64,000 bases of DNA, from positions 3,401,501 through 3,465,500 of the forward strand of contig JAYKKT010000064.1 in NCBI GenBank assembly GCA_036023115.1, written 5' to 3'. Position 1 is the first letter of the stretch. The number at the start of each line of letters is the position of its first letter. The position numbers were made by a program, and so were the translations under genes. Source of the DNA: Brasenia schreberi. Taxonomy: Eukaryota > Streptophyta > Magnoliopsida > Nymphaeales > Cabombaceae. The notes under the pieces were generated by a model that was not told the origin of the DNA, made no database searches, and was given only the letters and a program-made list of their open reading frames with translations. Shown one piece after another: positions 50,645 through 61,049 of the stretch.

Positions 50645-51442
50645 CTACCGGAGCTTCTCCTTCCCCACGTACTTCTGTGCGGCCTCCCTGATCCTGTCCA
50701 CGTACCCTCCGATCGGGGGCGTCAGCGTCGCCATGTATCGGTTCACCGGAAACGGCGTAAGGTCGGGGATCAGCGCCGCCTCCCGGAGATGATCGGGAAG
50801 CGCCGCAATGGCCTCCTTCTTAAGCTTAAGCAATGCCGACTCCGCGGCTTGACGCGCCCTCGTTTTCCTCATCAGAACCCGGCTGTACTCCTTGGCCAGC
50901 CGCCGGCCGTCCTCAACGGTGAGCTCGTACTTGATCAGATCCTTCTCATCAATGAGCCCTAACGTCACGGGGTCCAATCCGGGGGTTCCCATCCAGGAGA
51001 AGCGAGCCCCCGGCGCCGAGTCGGAGGCCGGTCCTGAGTCGGCTTCCTTCTTCTTGGCTTTGGCCTTGTCGATCTCGCGCTGGCGCTCCTTGCTGATGAG
51101 GCCGAGCTTCTCGCGCTCCGCTTCGCGGCGGCGCTGCTTCTCAGTGAGGTAGCGGACGGGTGTGGGAGCGTTCAGGCAAGACTCGGCCATCCGACGGAGA
51201 CGTTCCGCCTCTGCAGAGCGGAGCCCACCGCGGGCCTCGCCGGAGGAGCCTGCGGTCTTCTTCTTCTTCTTGGTGATCGTGGATCGCTTCAGAGGCTGCC
51301 CGGCCTTCGTCTTTGTCTTTCCCTTCGCCGTGCCGCTCACCCCGGCGCGGAACATCAGGAGAGACGGTGGCTCCGACGGCATTACCGACGTCGCCGGTAA
51401 ACGGAGCGCCCTCCACAGCGAAATGCCCACCCGCTTCAGCAT
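50645..51442 (-). CDS. Unidentified basic protein, possibly mitochondrial
   Basis: Single-exon ORF of 265 residues from ATG 51442 with high GC at wobble positions, unlike the surrounding AT-rich DNA. The N-terminus (MLKRVGISLWRALRLPATS) is a good candidate mitochondrial presequence. It continues with a Lys-rich stretch (residues ~60-90), a charged helix/coiled-coil zone (RYLTEKQRRREAEREKLGLISKERQREIDKAKAKKKE spread over ~100-135), then SWMGTPGLDPVTLGLIDEKDL and a C-terminal part ending near PFPVNRYMATLTPPIGGYV. I recall similar plant proteins annotated as uncharacterised or mitoribosome-associated (an mL59-like large-subunit protein), but cannot confirm that here. No lesion was seen. Confidence 0.8.
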   Translation of the reverse strand: MLKRVGISLWRALRLPATSVMPSEPPSLLMFRAGVSGTAKGKTKTKAGQPLKRSTITKKKKKTAGSSGEARGGLRSAEAERLRRMAESCLNAPTPVRYLTEKQRRREAEREKLGLISKERQREIDKAKAKKKEADSGPASDSAPGARFSWMGTPGLDPVTLGLIDEKDLIKYELTVEDGRRLAKEYSRVLMRKTRARQAAESALLKLKKEAIAALPDHLREAALIPDLTPFPVNRYMATLTPPIGGYVDRIREAAQKYVGKEKLR

Positions 51443-53680
51443 CTCTCTCCCCCGTCTCTCAGTCTCTCTCTCTCTTCGTTAGATACATACTGAGAGGGAG
51501 GGAGCCCATCGAAGCATGAAACGAACCCTTCCCCAAATTGGTTGACATCGTCACAGGGACACGATACGAAAATCTAATACGAACGCCGCCGGGTGTTTTG
51601 AAATAGACACGAATTGCAGCATCATAAAACGTGAAGTTGACGGTCCCACACAGACACGATAATCCCACACAGTTTATGATTGAGCAACTTGAAGTGGCGT
51701 GAAACTATCGCTGCCGGACTCCACCGGAGTTTCCTCTCGCTTCACCTTGCACCATCGTTCGGTACCCGTCAGACATGCTGTACTCGAACCTTTTTGAAAA
51801 GCGAATCCTGTCACTCAGTTTTCTTTCATTCTCGGGGTTTTCACGTCCGATGACTCGAGCACATGTGTAACCTGCCGTGCTGATATTCATGAGAAAGATG
51901 ATCACAAGAATCGCTCAATTTTATGGTTCTTTTGAGTGAACATCTCTCTCTCTATTGAAAAATTTGAACCTTTCACAAGAATCGCTCAATTTTATGGTTC
52001 TTTTGAGTGAACGAATGAATTACACTTGTATTTCAGGTGAAAGGTATTTATATTTTACATCTACAAAGTATTTTTATTTTTCTATATAAATTAATATATA
52101 AAATAACATGACACGTTTTTTATTTTTCTATAAATTAATATATAAAATTACATGACACATACTTGCAAGCTACACCCCCTTCGAATCAGACATCGCCCTA
52201 GACATTGAGCTATGCCCCTTTGAACATGACTGAGCCAGGCCAGTCTGATTGCCAATTTACAGTTACTCTCTCTCTCTCTCTCTCTATTGAAAATTTTGGG
52301 CTGGAAATTAAGAGACTATGCTTTAAGTACCTAAACGAACAGCCTAACTTAGGCAATCAACTATGAAAGGGAATAACCCTCTCTTTGTACAGCTGAAGTT
52401 GGGCAAAACCTCAATCAATGCTCATTGTTTTGAACTCGTCCTTCAACTTGAGAGCTCTTTGTAGTTGATCCCCTAGCGAAGAAAACCATTTGGCAAAAGA
52501 AAATTAATGGCTCCCAGTTGCAGAAAATCAATATGTAGCATTTTTGCTTCTTGTGAATTTCTAATTCTAGATCCGGTTGATCATGCAGTTACTGTTCTCA
52601 TCTTAAAGTTCTTTGAATGCCCTTTCTTTCAAAACGCAATTTTGTGAATGCCCATTGCATCACAAATACCGTGAACTTCTAGAAAGATCATTCATCACTA
52701 GAAGGAAAGCAAGATGAACAAACTCTCCCAATGGCTGCTCGGCGAGTGTTACGCGTGAAAGCGTGTGACTTGCAAAAGTAAGTAAGATCATTTTATGCAA
52801 CTGAAAAGCAGGCAAGGAATGCAAACTCAACCGTGGAGAAGGGTCATAGTGCATTGCTCTGTCGGAGACCAAGGTAATGTATATTCACTTTCAAATGGCT
52901 CTCTTGAAGCAAACAAGACCATTCCACGAAGAAGGGGTTGGTTGATACAATTCAAAGCACCCAGGACAAAAATGAACTGCAACTCTAAGCTTCGCTATGA
53001 AGCAAAATGAACAGCAGGTTTTGAATCAATGGTAACTAAAGAATGCACAATGTAACCAGGCTTAAATCTCTGCTAAAATTTTGAAGCATCAGAATATGAT
53101 ACTTCCCAATAAACTATAACCAAATGCTATGTGCTACTTTCGGCAATCCAAATGCATAATCTAACATAAAACTCTGAGGTTCAAAAGAGCAATCTAATTT
53201 GCATTACTCAATCCCCATAAGCAGACATAAAAAAACAGGAAATCGATGAAAAATAAAGGATTAAACAGAGTATCAAGCCCCTGAACTCAGTAAGCTTTGA
53301 CATTCCCCCCATTCCTCAGTCAGCATTTTGTACATGAAAGCAGCGAAGGTAAAAATTCCATCTGAATAGCATCACCTGATACATGTTTCAGGGCTTGTAC
53401 AAGTCCACCAATGAAATTCAGATCTGAATTGTTTAAACCAATTATATTTGCACTTTTGGCTAACTTATGAATATATCATTTACAAATATCCATAACAATG
53501 TCGCAAGAACTTTCAATTGAATGTAAAAAGCTAAGTTTGACATAAACACATTTATCTTTTGGAAGAAAAAGAAAGAATACAGGAAGATACCACTAACAAG
53601 TCATCAAAGACAAGAGTACAGAAATACCTATTCATGGTTGAAGGAGTGCGGCGTGGTTTTAATCCTTTTCGCCAACTCTT
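51443..53680. other. Non-coding; two local direct repeats
   Basis: A perfect 39-bp repeat (cacaagaatcgctcaatttt...) lies at 51903-51941 and 51974-52012. An AT-rich repeat (tttttatttttctata...catgacac) lies at about 52069-52113 and 52117-52160. No gene was recognised. Confidence 0.6.
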
Positions 53681-55255
53681 TCACCACCATTGATGAACCA
53701 AAACACCATTCTCTCTTAAAGAAGTAAATAATTGCAAGCACTCATCGTATGTCTTCTGATACTTCCTAGTTCTCTCAGCGCTGGTCCTCTGCCAACGATT
53801 ATAATGGCATTCAAGAAAAACCTCATCAATCAAGCATATCGCGCCTGTCTCAATCAACCTCGGGATGAGATCAAACTCTGTTCCTTCGACATCCATCTTC
53901 ATAACCACAAAATCCCGTGGGCTCACAGTCCCCATCAACCATTCAGCGAAATCAAACCCTTGAACCTTCATTACTTCCTTAGATCCTTCCCCTGCGCTGC
54001 GCCCGCCAGGTCGAATCCTACCCATTCCCCTTCCCTTCTCCCCACCATCATCACTACCACCATTAACCTCGAACACCAGTGTCTCGTTCCGCAACCACGC
54101 CGCATACGGCAATAGCTGCACTCCCTTCTTCTTCCTGTACTCTTCATAGAAAGCATGGTCTGCTTCTATCGCGAAGATTTCAAAAGTTCGATTTTGCTTG
54201 GGGTACTGCTTCTTGAACCATCCCACAATGCTTGACCCATATGATCTCGCCCCGGCGTCTATGTATACGTATCTATGTTTATAATCGATCTGCACCATTG
54301 TAGACAGGTACCTAATGTTCTTAATGTTTCTTTTGAGTGTGATCCACGGTTTCAGTGGCTCTTCCATGATCAAGGGTTCGGCCCTCTTGACGAGTTCCTT
54401 CTTCCATTGAGGAACGGAGCAAATGCTGCTCTTATTACTCGAATCGCCATCGCTAGGGACCGGTTTTCCGCCCCCTCCGCGATTGCCACGAATTGGGTAC
54501 TTCTTCAAAACGAATTCCGTAAAAGAATCAGACTTCCTACTCTTTAAAGATCTACAGCAATTGAACAAATTCATCAAAGAATTGAGACTATACATATCCT
54601 TCACCGCAAGGGCATGGATCACGGCAACGCCGCCCGGCCTGAGCATCCGTCCTATTTCCGACGCGAACACCTCCCCCTTCTCCGGCACCGAATCGATGAC
54701 GCCCTCCCCGGCGAACACGACGTCAAACGTGCCATCGTCGAACGGCAGTCTCCCAAAAGGGTCGCCAGAGACGACGAGTGGTCGGTGCTGCTTCTTCCCG
54801 ATTCCTACGGCATCCGTCACGCCGATCTCTTTGAGGGCAAGGACCTGCTGCGCAGCGTCCTCCTCACGGTTTCCGGCCGGAATTACGAGGGTTTTCGAGA
54901 GGCGCAAGAGATGTCCACGCTGGGTAAGGTTATGGAAAACGGCGGAGTAGCCCTCAATCTTGAGACGCCATTCCTTGCTGGTCCAGAGCCTCCGAATCGA
55001 CGGATCCACGACGAACTGCTCCCTTCCCGATGTAGGCGGACGCCGGGCACCACGGACGCCGACGAGGTTGACCGTCGGCGACGAGGAGAAGAGGCAGGAC
55101 TCGCCGTGATCACAGGAAAGACCCACCGCTTCCTGGAAAGACGTGGACGTCGAGACGACGTAAACAAACCGAAGAAGAAGCATGGCGATGCCGAACATGA
55201 GCGCCCGGACGACCACGTTCCGTAGCATCACCTTGTGAACACCCAACTGCTCCAT
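53681..55255 (-). CDS. Membrane-anchored methyltransferase-like protein (At3g53400/At5g03190 family)
   Basis: Single-exon ORF of 524 residues from ATG 55255. A transmembrane segment near residues 13-33 (ALMFGIAMLLLRFVYVV) predicts a type II, probably Golgi/ER, membrane protein. Residues ~130-225 look like a class I SAM-methyltransferase half: DAVGIGKK, DPFGRLPFDDGTFDVVFAGE (post-I region) and RMLRPGGVAVIHALAV. The C-terminal half (~300-520) has an FkbM/DUF7870-like block: YVYIDAGARSYGSSIVGWF, IEADHAFYEEY, VVMKMDVEGTEFDLIPRL, IDEVFLECHYN. The substrate is unknown. The region upstream contains a 60-codon uORF. From memory, Arabidopsis members of this family are associated with conserved peptide uORFs. 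Strong GC bias in the first ~650 bp. No lesion. Confidence 0.88.
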   Translation of the reverse strand: MEQLGVHKVMLRNVVVRALMFGIAMLLLRFVYVVSTSTSFQEAVGLSCDHGESCLFSSSPTVNLVGVRGARRPPTSGREQFVVDPSIRRLWTSKEWRLKIEGYSAVFHNLTQRGHLLRLSKTLVIPAGNREEDAAQQVLALKEIGVTDAVGIGKKQHRPLVVSGDPFGRLPFDDGTFDVVFAGEGVIDSVPEKGEVFASEIGRMLRPGGVAVIHALAVKDMYSLNSLMNLFNCCRSLKSRKSDSFTEFVLKKYPIRGNRGGGGKPVPSDGDSSNKSSICSVPQWKKELVKRAEPLIMEEPLKPWITLKRNIKNIRYLSTMVQIDYKHRYVYIDAGARSYGSSIVGWFKKQYPKQNRTFEIFAIEADHAFYEEYRKKKGVQLLPYAAWLRNETLVFEVNGGSDDGGEKGRGMGRIRPGGRSAGEGSKEVMKVQGFDFAEWLMGTVSPRDFVVMKMDVEGTEFDLIPRLIETGAICLIDEVFLECHYNRWQRTSAERTRKYQKTYDECLQLFTSLRENGVLVHQWW

Positions 55256-55417
55256 TTCTCAGAATCGAAAAACCAAAAACAATACCCACAAAAGAATTTC
55301 GAGATTCTCTCACTCTTTGTATCAAACCCTTTCTCTATCAAACACTTCGTGCGGATTCACCAAATAGGGTGCACGAAAGAAGAAAAAAAACAAATTAGAG
55401 TTTGGGGGGAGGGAGGT

Positions 55418-55600
55418 TTATCGAGAGCAGAAGCGAGCGGAGGTATGGTTGGCACCGATGAGGGAAGAAGCAATAAGGAAAGAGGAAACGATTCGATTCC
55501 AGAGAAGGAATTGCAGGGAGAATCTATCCATGGCTCTGCGCGCTTTTCTCACTCCCGCTCTCTGAAAAAGGGAAGAAGGTGAGGGAAGGGAAGGTTTCAT
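55418..55600 (-). promoter_or_regulatory. Upstream ORF (60 codons) in the leader of the methyltransferase-like gene
   Basis: ATG at 55600, stop TAA at 55418, 162 bases before the main start codon; an internal ATG at codon 24 could give a 37-residue peptide. The C-terminal half (LLWNRIVSSFLIASSLIG, then ANHTSARFCSR) looks like a real peptide rather than random translation. Conserved peptide uORFs that repress or tune the main ORF by stalling ribosomes are known in plants, and I recall this gene family as one of those carrying them. Transcription of this segment as part of the mRNA is inferred from position. Confidence 0.55.
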
Positions 55601-55639
55601 CCGTGATTCATATAATAATCTACGGAGTCGGTACCGATG

Positions 55640-56205
55640 ATTGAATTCCTTCGTTTGTTGGGTGATAGTAACTATAAAACATTAAATATATGTCAAAAAA
55701 ATATTAAATATCATTCTCAATAATATGGGTTGTTAGTGGCATTTATTGTCTCATTTCGGCCGACGATTTGGTTCTATGTACGATTGGATTTGACCCACGA
55801 TTTGGTAGAACAAAAGGGGGTTCAAGTGAGTCGAGTTGTGGAAAGGTACTCGAGAATGGTTACATAACTCCCATTTAACTTGGTATTTTTATATTATTAT
55901 TATTTATATATACCGCTTTTTATATAAATATAATTTTAAAAAAATTAAGGATCCTTTTAAAAATGCTTTGAAAATATTATTATGGTCTCAAAAAGTAACG
56001 ATTAAGTATGAGAGGGCCAACCATTATATATATAAATAATCAAAGCTTAATTAAGCTTGTTCATAAAAACAGCCCAATAAAAAATTGAGACTAGCGAGTT
56101 GAGATTGAGTTGCCTAAATGACTTGGCAGATGGTTAAGGCCACACTACTCACCAATGTTGCATTTGACTTGAATTAATTACACCTTAACTCTTACTCATC
56201 CACAT
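55640..56205. other. Non-coding, AT-rich
   Basis: No gene or clear repeat was recognised. Confidence 0.4.
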
Positions 56206-56318
56206 CATCAGCTCAACTGGCAAAGCACTCTCACGCCCTCACTAGAGGTCGGGAGTTCGACTCCTAAGGGTGTATCTGTATGTTACTTTGGCCTCCACTT
56301 GTAACCAAAATGAGGAAA
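56206..56318 (+). repeat. SINE-A copy
   Basis: catcagctcaactggcaaag (box A), ggtcgggagttcgactcct (box B), gggtgtatctg, ggcctccacttgtaacc, A-rich end. The head looks nearly tRNA-like. Confidence 0.85.
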
Positions 56319-56451
56319 AATCAATTTGCTTTAGTAAAGTGGTTCTTGTCTAATGTCCCATATCTTTGAGTATCACATTATGGTAATTACATAAATATAT
56401 TGAACAGTATTTTTTATAAAAGTTTTTTCTTCTTTTACAAGCAAGGCATGG

Positions 56452-56565
56452 TCTCTTTTTTTCTTGGGTTACGATGAAGAGGGTGAAGCCACGCATGCAC
56501 CCTCACGCATCGAACTCATGATCTTCACCTGAGTTGAATCTATTGTCAGGTGAGTGAATGCTATG
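56452..56565 (-). repeat. SINE-A copy
   Basis: On the minus strand: cactcacctgac...ttcaactcaggtgaagatcatgagttcgatgcg (box B region), gagggtgcatgcgtggcttc, catcgtaaccc and an A run. Confidence 0.75.
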
Positions 56566-57206
56566 AGCGCAAGTCTTAACCCTTTTTGAGAACTAAACAT
56601 GTTCATCACTAATGTTGTTTACTTATGTTTGATTATTATTTTCGGTGTCATGAATATAATAAAGTTGTTTATTATTATTTTTTAAATATTTTGATAAACT
56701 TTAAAATTATAAAACAAACAATGATTAAGTATGAGTGAGTAGTGATTTACTCTAGACATGATCATACCTACCATACTCGAGATCGATCAAACATGGCCTG
56801 AGTCTGGCTCGCTTCGCCAAGGGGACCGACTAGGGCCAACTTACCAAAGGAGTCTGGGTGGAGCACAAGTAAGCACTAAGAGGGAGATTAAGCCATACTT
56901 TACTCTAAAACCCAACTAAGAAAGCCTGGCAAAACTGCTTCGGTGGGACCGTTTGTGTCGATCGGACTAGCCTAGCCACGTTGCTACATTCCCGTCCGGT
57001 TCGTTTTGGACGAGTTAGTTCTTGTTTGGTTCGTTTCAAAGTAAATGACACAGGCATCATCCTTTCCCAAACCAAGAAGAGTTTGAGTATGAACTTGGCT
57101 TTTAAGCTCAACTAGGCCATGTTCTGTGTGCTAACAATTACGCAAGAGATTTCATAAACTTGAGTGCAGTAAATTTAGGTGAAAATAAAGCTTAATTTAT
57201 TTTTCT

Positions 57207-57325
57207 TCTTTTTTTTTTTTACAAGAGGAGGCCGAAACCAAACACATTCACGCGTGCACCCTCTGAGAGTCGAACTCCCCATCAGCAGCAATGGTGCTAC
57301 AACACGCTGCCGTCAAGCTAACAAT
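57207..57325 (-). repeat. SINE-A copy
   Basis: On the minus strand: gttagcttgacggcagcgtg (box A), gatggggagttcgactctc (box B), gggtgcacgcgtgaatgtg, ggcctcctcttgt, then an A run of 11. Well preserved. Confidence 0.85.
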
Positions 57326-57557
57326 AAAGTTTTTGTGTTGTCATCAGAAGCGACTTTTCCGTATAAACACTTCATACCTTTCTATACGTACATACATACA
57401 TATACACGATGGATCTAGAAAATCTTAAGAGTAGGGCAAATAGTTCCTTGTTTTGGGTGCCAACTATATACACCATGGCTATAGACTTTAAGTTAGATTT
57501 TTGAATTTTTGGAACTCAATGTAGATCTACAACTGTATATGTATACTATATATACAC

Positions 57558-57854
57558 AAATAATGTTATATAACAAAGAACAACTAAGTCTTTTCTCATA
57601 CTAGATGGGGTCGGCTACATGGATCTTTTTTTGTTTTTATAGAGTCCTATCATAATTTGTAGAATCCATGGTAAATAAGTCCGACAAAGTTTTACGCTGG
57701 TTGTCGGAAGCCTAACGAATAGTCGACCCCGTCTAGTATGGGAAAAGGCTTAGTTGTTGTTGTTGTCGGAAGCCTAACAAAGCCCTCCTCCTTTATTTGG
57801 GTTTGGGATCGGCCATGTAAGAATGATCCCTTACATGAGTGGAGTTAAATAATG

Positions 57855-57861
<7 letters not shown>
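57558..57861 (-). mobile_element. SINE-like internally deleted RTE LINE with a nested 46-bp insertion
   Basis: aaataatgttatata at 57558-57572 and 57847-57861 is an exact 15-bp TSD. Between them, on the minus strand, lies the LINE 5' module (aactccactcatgtaaggg, gatcccaaacccaaataaag, gaggagggctttgttaggc, acaaagttt-type block, accatggattctacaaatta) joined after aaaacaaaaaaa to the LINE 3' end (gatccatgtagccgacccca, ctagtatgagaaaagactta). The 5' terminus corresponds to the position where 5S sequence is attached in the full-length copy. The element is interrupted by the insertion at 57717-57762. Confidence 0.85.
57701..57778 (+). mobile_element. 46-bp RTE LINE stub with 16-bp TSD, nested
   Basis: ttgtcggaagcctaac at 57701-57716 is repeated exactly at 57763-57778. 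The 46 inserted bases (57717-57762) are only the LINE terminus (gaatagtcgaccccgtctag, tatgggaaaaggcttagttg, ttgttg). They are inserted in the opposite strand into the SINE-like element. Confidence 0.92.

Positions 57862-57918
<57 letters not shown>
57855..57918. repeat. (AT)n microsatellite
   Basis: Perfect AT run of about 62 bp starting inside the right TSD of the neighbouring SINE-like element. Confidence 0.95.
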
Positions 57919-57919
<1 letters not shown>

Positions 57920-57922
<3 letters not shown>

Positions 57923-57995
57923 TTAAGTCTTTTTCATACTAGATGAAGTTAATTACATAATTTTTTTGTTCCATAAAATCCTACATGGTTGCATA
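57920..57995 (-). mobile_element. RTE LINE-related 3'-end fragment
   Basis: aagtctttttcatactagatgaagtt, attacata and ttttttgttccataaaatcctac correspond, on the minus strand, to the 5'-module/3'-tail junction and tail of the SINE-like element; more diverged. Confidence 0.6.
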
Positions 57996-58349
57996 TTATA
58001 TATTGTGTGACTTTGAAAGCATAGGTAAATAGAGACAGTTGAAAGACTTTTGGCATAGATAGGGTTGAATTGTATTGCACAAATAAAACAAATTTCATAA
58101 AAAATCAATATTTTAGTAGTCATTAGCTCTCTCGACTATTTTTATATATGTTAAATGAACATTATTATATTTATATTTTTATAAAAACACATGAAACATA
58201 TATTAAGAAATTGTTAATCATATCGTACTCTGTCACTGACGTAAGTTTGTGGGTGCGCCCCCCCGTGCACACCCCTCATCCGGAGGGCTTCATCATGTGT
58301 AAAGTGTACTTAGTCCATGTACATATGTGTCTTTATAAGGGCCGGATGT

Positions 58350-58765
58350 GTCTATAAACCCGAGCCCATTTGTCTAAGCCTAGGTCTAGTCGGTCTTGAG
58401 TTGAGTCGAGACTAGGTTAGGTTTTGGCCCTAGGATGGTTCGATCCTAGTGAATCCAGTCGACCCGAGTCTATGGTTCGGTTTGGGTCAGGTTGGGTCTA
58501 AGTGGTTAGACCCGAGGTAGGTTTAGGCTCTGGCCAAGTGGGTTCAGCCAGGACAGGTAAGGTCCAAGTAGTTAGGAACCGGCCAGGACACTTTGCGCCT
58601 GGCCGGGTGGCAGTTAGAGCCCCAGGGGACAGGTGACGACCCCCGCTAAGTGCTAGGGTCAGCATACCCACGCCCTTCGGGCGGGCATCAGTTAGGACAG
58701 GTGGTGTCCCTAGCTGGGCGCTAGGGACAGCGCACCAGGGCGGGAGCGGTTATGACTCTTCCTAA
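58350..58765. other. GC-rich island with internal imperfect repeats
   Basis: An isolated GC-rich block in AT-rich DNA. Many gggtc/gaccc motifs lie in the first half; in the second half two related units start near 58608 and 58690 (gttagagccccaggggacagg; gttaggacaggtggtgtccc), each ending with ctagggtcagc/ctagggacagc. No open frame of interest. It could be a hAT-like MITE or a GC-rich retroelement LTR remnant. Confidence 0.5.
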
Positions 58766-59176
58766 CCCGCTTAGATAACAATCACTAATCGAGTTTGCAA
58801 GTGCTTATTGCGTACAATTGGGTCATACATAATTCATAAAAATGTCATGACCAACGGCGAATAGCTTGTATTAAGCGCACTGTCATACCGTGAGCTTTAT
58901 AATATAGCTCAAGGTTCAAGCATGGGCTATAATTTATAAAGGGTTGGGTGAATAGCCCACTACTATGTATGTATTAGGTCTGGTGATTCATTGCATTCTT
59001 CCCACGGGCTTTCTACACACCATTGACGGTGTGCACTCATAAATAGCTTTTACTTGATGAGTGTCATATATTTGCCTTTTAACTTTTCTTAAATGTCCTT
59101 AATTTTGTAACTAAAATTGATGTTACTAAAAAGTGAAGTGTGTGCATGAGTACACATTATCAAATGGTGCGTAGGA

Positions 59177-59178
<2 letters not shown>

Positions 59179-59232
<54 letters not shown>

Positions 59233-59233
59233 C
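59179..59233. repeat. Compound (AC)n(AT)n(AG)n microsatellite
   Basis: Three dinucleotide runs in succession. Confidence 0.95.
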
Positions 59234-59339
59234 GCAGTTCATGTGCACACTCATTCATGCTTAAATTCTCTTAAAAATCTCTATTAGATCCAATATTAGT
59301 CATACACTTTTAAGAAGAAGAGCTAACTTTTATGCTTTA

Positions 59340-59397
59340 GGGATTGAAAGGACGAGTTAACGTTTGGAGGGATTGAAAGGACGAGTTAACGTTTGGG
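59340..59397. repeat. 29-bp tandem repeat x2
   Basis: gggattgaaaggacgagtta followed by acgtttgg(a/g) occurs twice head to tail without mismatch in the first 28 bases. Confidence 0.95.
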
Positions 59398-60122
59398 TAA
59401 TACAGTGATGCGGTTCTTTGGGTTAAGCCATATTTCTATGTTTCTTTTTCAAGCCAAAACTCGTAAATGTAGCTCTTAGGCTCTTTTACGGTAAGACCAA
59501 AGCTCTAATAATAGCGATATGGTTATATGTGCTTCTGTTTTGTGTGTGTTTGTGTGCACCCACTCATGTTGCATGTGTGTGTGGGAGAGAGAGAAAGAAA
59601 CTTCGACTGAAAATGGAGCTATCTTATTAGGGTATTTAAGGGCATATTTGGTTTGTGGTGTGAAAGACCCTAGAATCAGAATTGCAAGCTTAGACCCACA
59701 TGAGTTTATAATCATGGTTCTATGTTTGATTATGAGTGGAGTCGATACTTGAACTTTTGTGTAACTATGGGTCCAAGGAACATGGTTTTGGTTCTGATTT
59801 ACGAGTAGTGTTGATGCTCGGATTTCATGTGAGAGGAGGCGCTTGAGTTTTCACATAAAGCCTCATGGACCCATCTCTCCATGGTGCCGAACTTTTTATT
59901 CAGATTGCTCATGTAGAACTTGCAGTGACCAGTCGGTCAATGGTTCCACTTTTGATGCACAATGAAACTTAGAACTGAAAAAAGATGGCTCAAGATGGTA
60001 TCTGGATGCCACTGAAAGCAACATTAAGAATGTCATTGAAATTCAATTGTTTACGCCCATGAATGAGTTGTATCGAGTCATTGACTGCCCCAAGCGTGAA
60101 TCCATACTGTTTGAGAAGCCTG

Positions 60123-60157
<35 letters not shown>

Positions 60158-60540
60158 TGTTCTGTGCAAAGTAGAAAAGGAAGTAGAATGGCATGAAAAT
60201 CACAGCTTTGTATTGTGATAATGATCTTTTCCAAGCAAATTAACGCCTAAATAACGGTCACTGAGTTCATCTTTCAGAAGCATGTTGAGATGATTTTGAA
60301 GATTTTGGTTAGAGTATCAGGAAACAATAGCATATCTGTACCCAGAACCACGGAGTTCCGTATCCACGAAGTAACTGGGCAGGTACAGGGCTCTCCGTAC
60401 CCCCAATAAAATTCTAAAATTGAATGTATCTTCGTTAAAATCTAATAATTATTGAAGCTAATTCAAATATATGGAATTATTTAATTTTAGGTATTTTAAA
60501 TCTTAACCAATCATCATTAATTGTAAAGCGATGAAAAATT
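59398..60540. other. Non-coding, nothing recognised
   Basis: Only a short (TA)n(GA)n tract at about 60124-60158 was seen. Confidence 0.4.
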
Positions 60541-60544
60541 TGAT

Positions 60545-60956
60545 GAAAATGTCATACATAGAACTAATACAAGGTTGGTTAAGATGGAGAGGTGGATCAC
60601 ATATTGTATGTGACAATAAGATATTTGTGACATAAATGAAAAAGTTTAGATGGAGGTGTAATCACATAAGTAGACAAATTGAAAGTGATACTAATAAATG
60701 ATAAAGTGAGAAAAATGGTTTAATATGGTTTCAACACATAAAAAATCAACCTAAGAAAGCTCTTAGAAAATATGTGAGAAATGAGAGGATAAGTAAGAAA
60801 GAGAAAGAGTACAAAATTATTGAAAAAAATAATAAGAAAATGATCAAGGTTTTTTCTGAGTTAATTGTTGACAAACATTATGGAAACAAAGAATTCATTC
60901 AGTTGATTCAACAGGACATAGGAAAAAGACTTAGTTGTTGTTACAGTTAAATTTTA
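60545..60956 (+). mobile_element. Old RTE LINE 3'-end fragment
   Basis: Diverged LINE sequence: ttggttaagatggagaggtg, gtgacaataagatatt, ttagatggag, taaagtgagaaaaatggttt, ggaaacaaagaattcattca, aggaaaaagacttagttgtt. Many indels. Same age class as the fragment at 11 kb. Confidence 0.75.
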
Positions 60957-60976
60957 AATATGTGTGAAAACAAATG

Positions 60977-61049
60977 CTCTGTGGAAACAAAGAATCCATG
61001 TAGCCGACCCCGTCTAGTATGAGAAAAGGCTTAGTTGTAGTTGTTGTTT
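60977..61049 (+). mobile_element. Short young RTE LINE 3' end
   Basis: About 70 bp nearly identical to the LINE tail (gtggaaacaaagaatccatg, tagccgaccccgtctagtat, gagaaaaggcttagttg). It inserted next to the old fragment. TSD not convincing (atgtgtg on both sides). Confidence 0.75.

Noticed and set aside
55110..55325. Open frame overlapping the start of the methyltransferase-like ORF, a possible inhibitory overlapping uORF
   Set aside because: It has no ATG at its start (the first codon is TTG), so it is unlikely to be translated.
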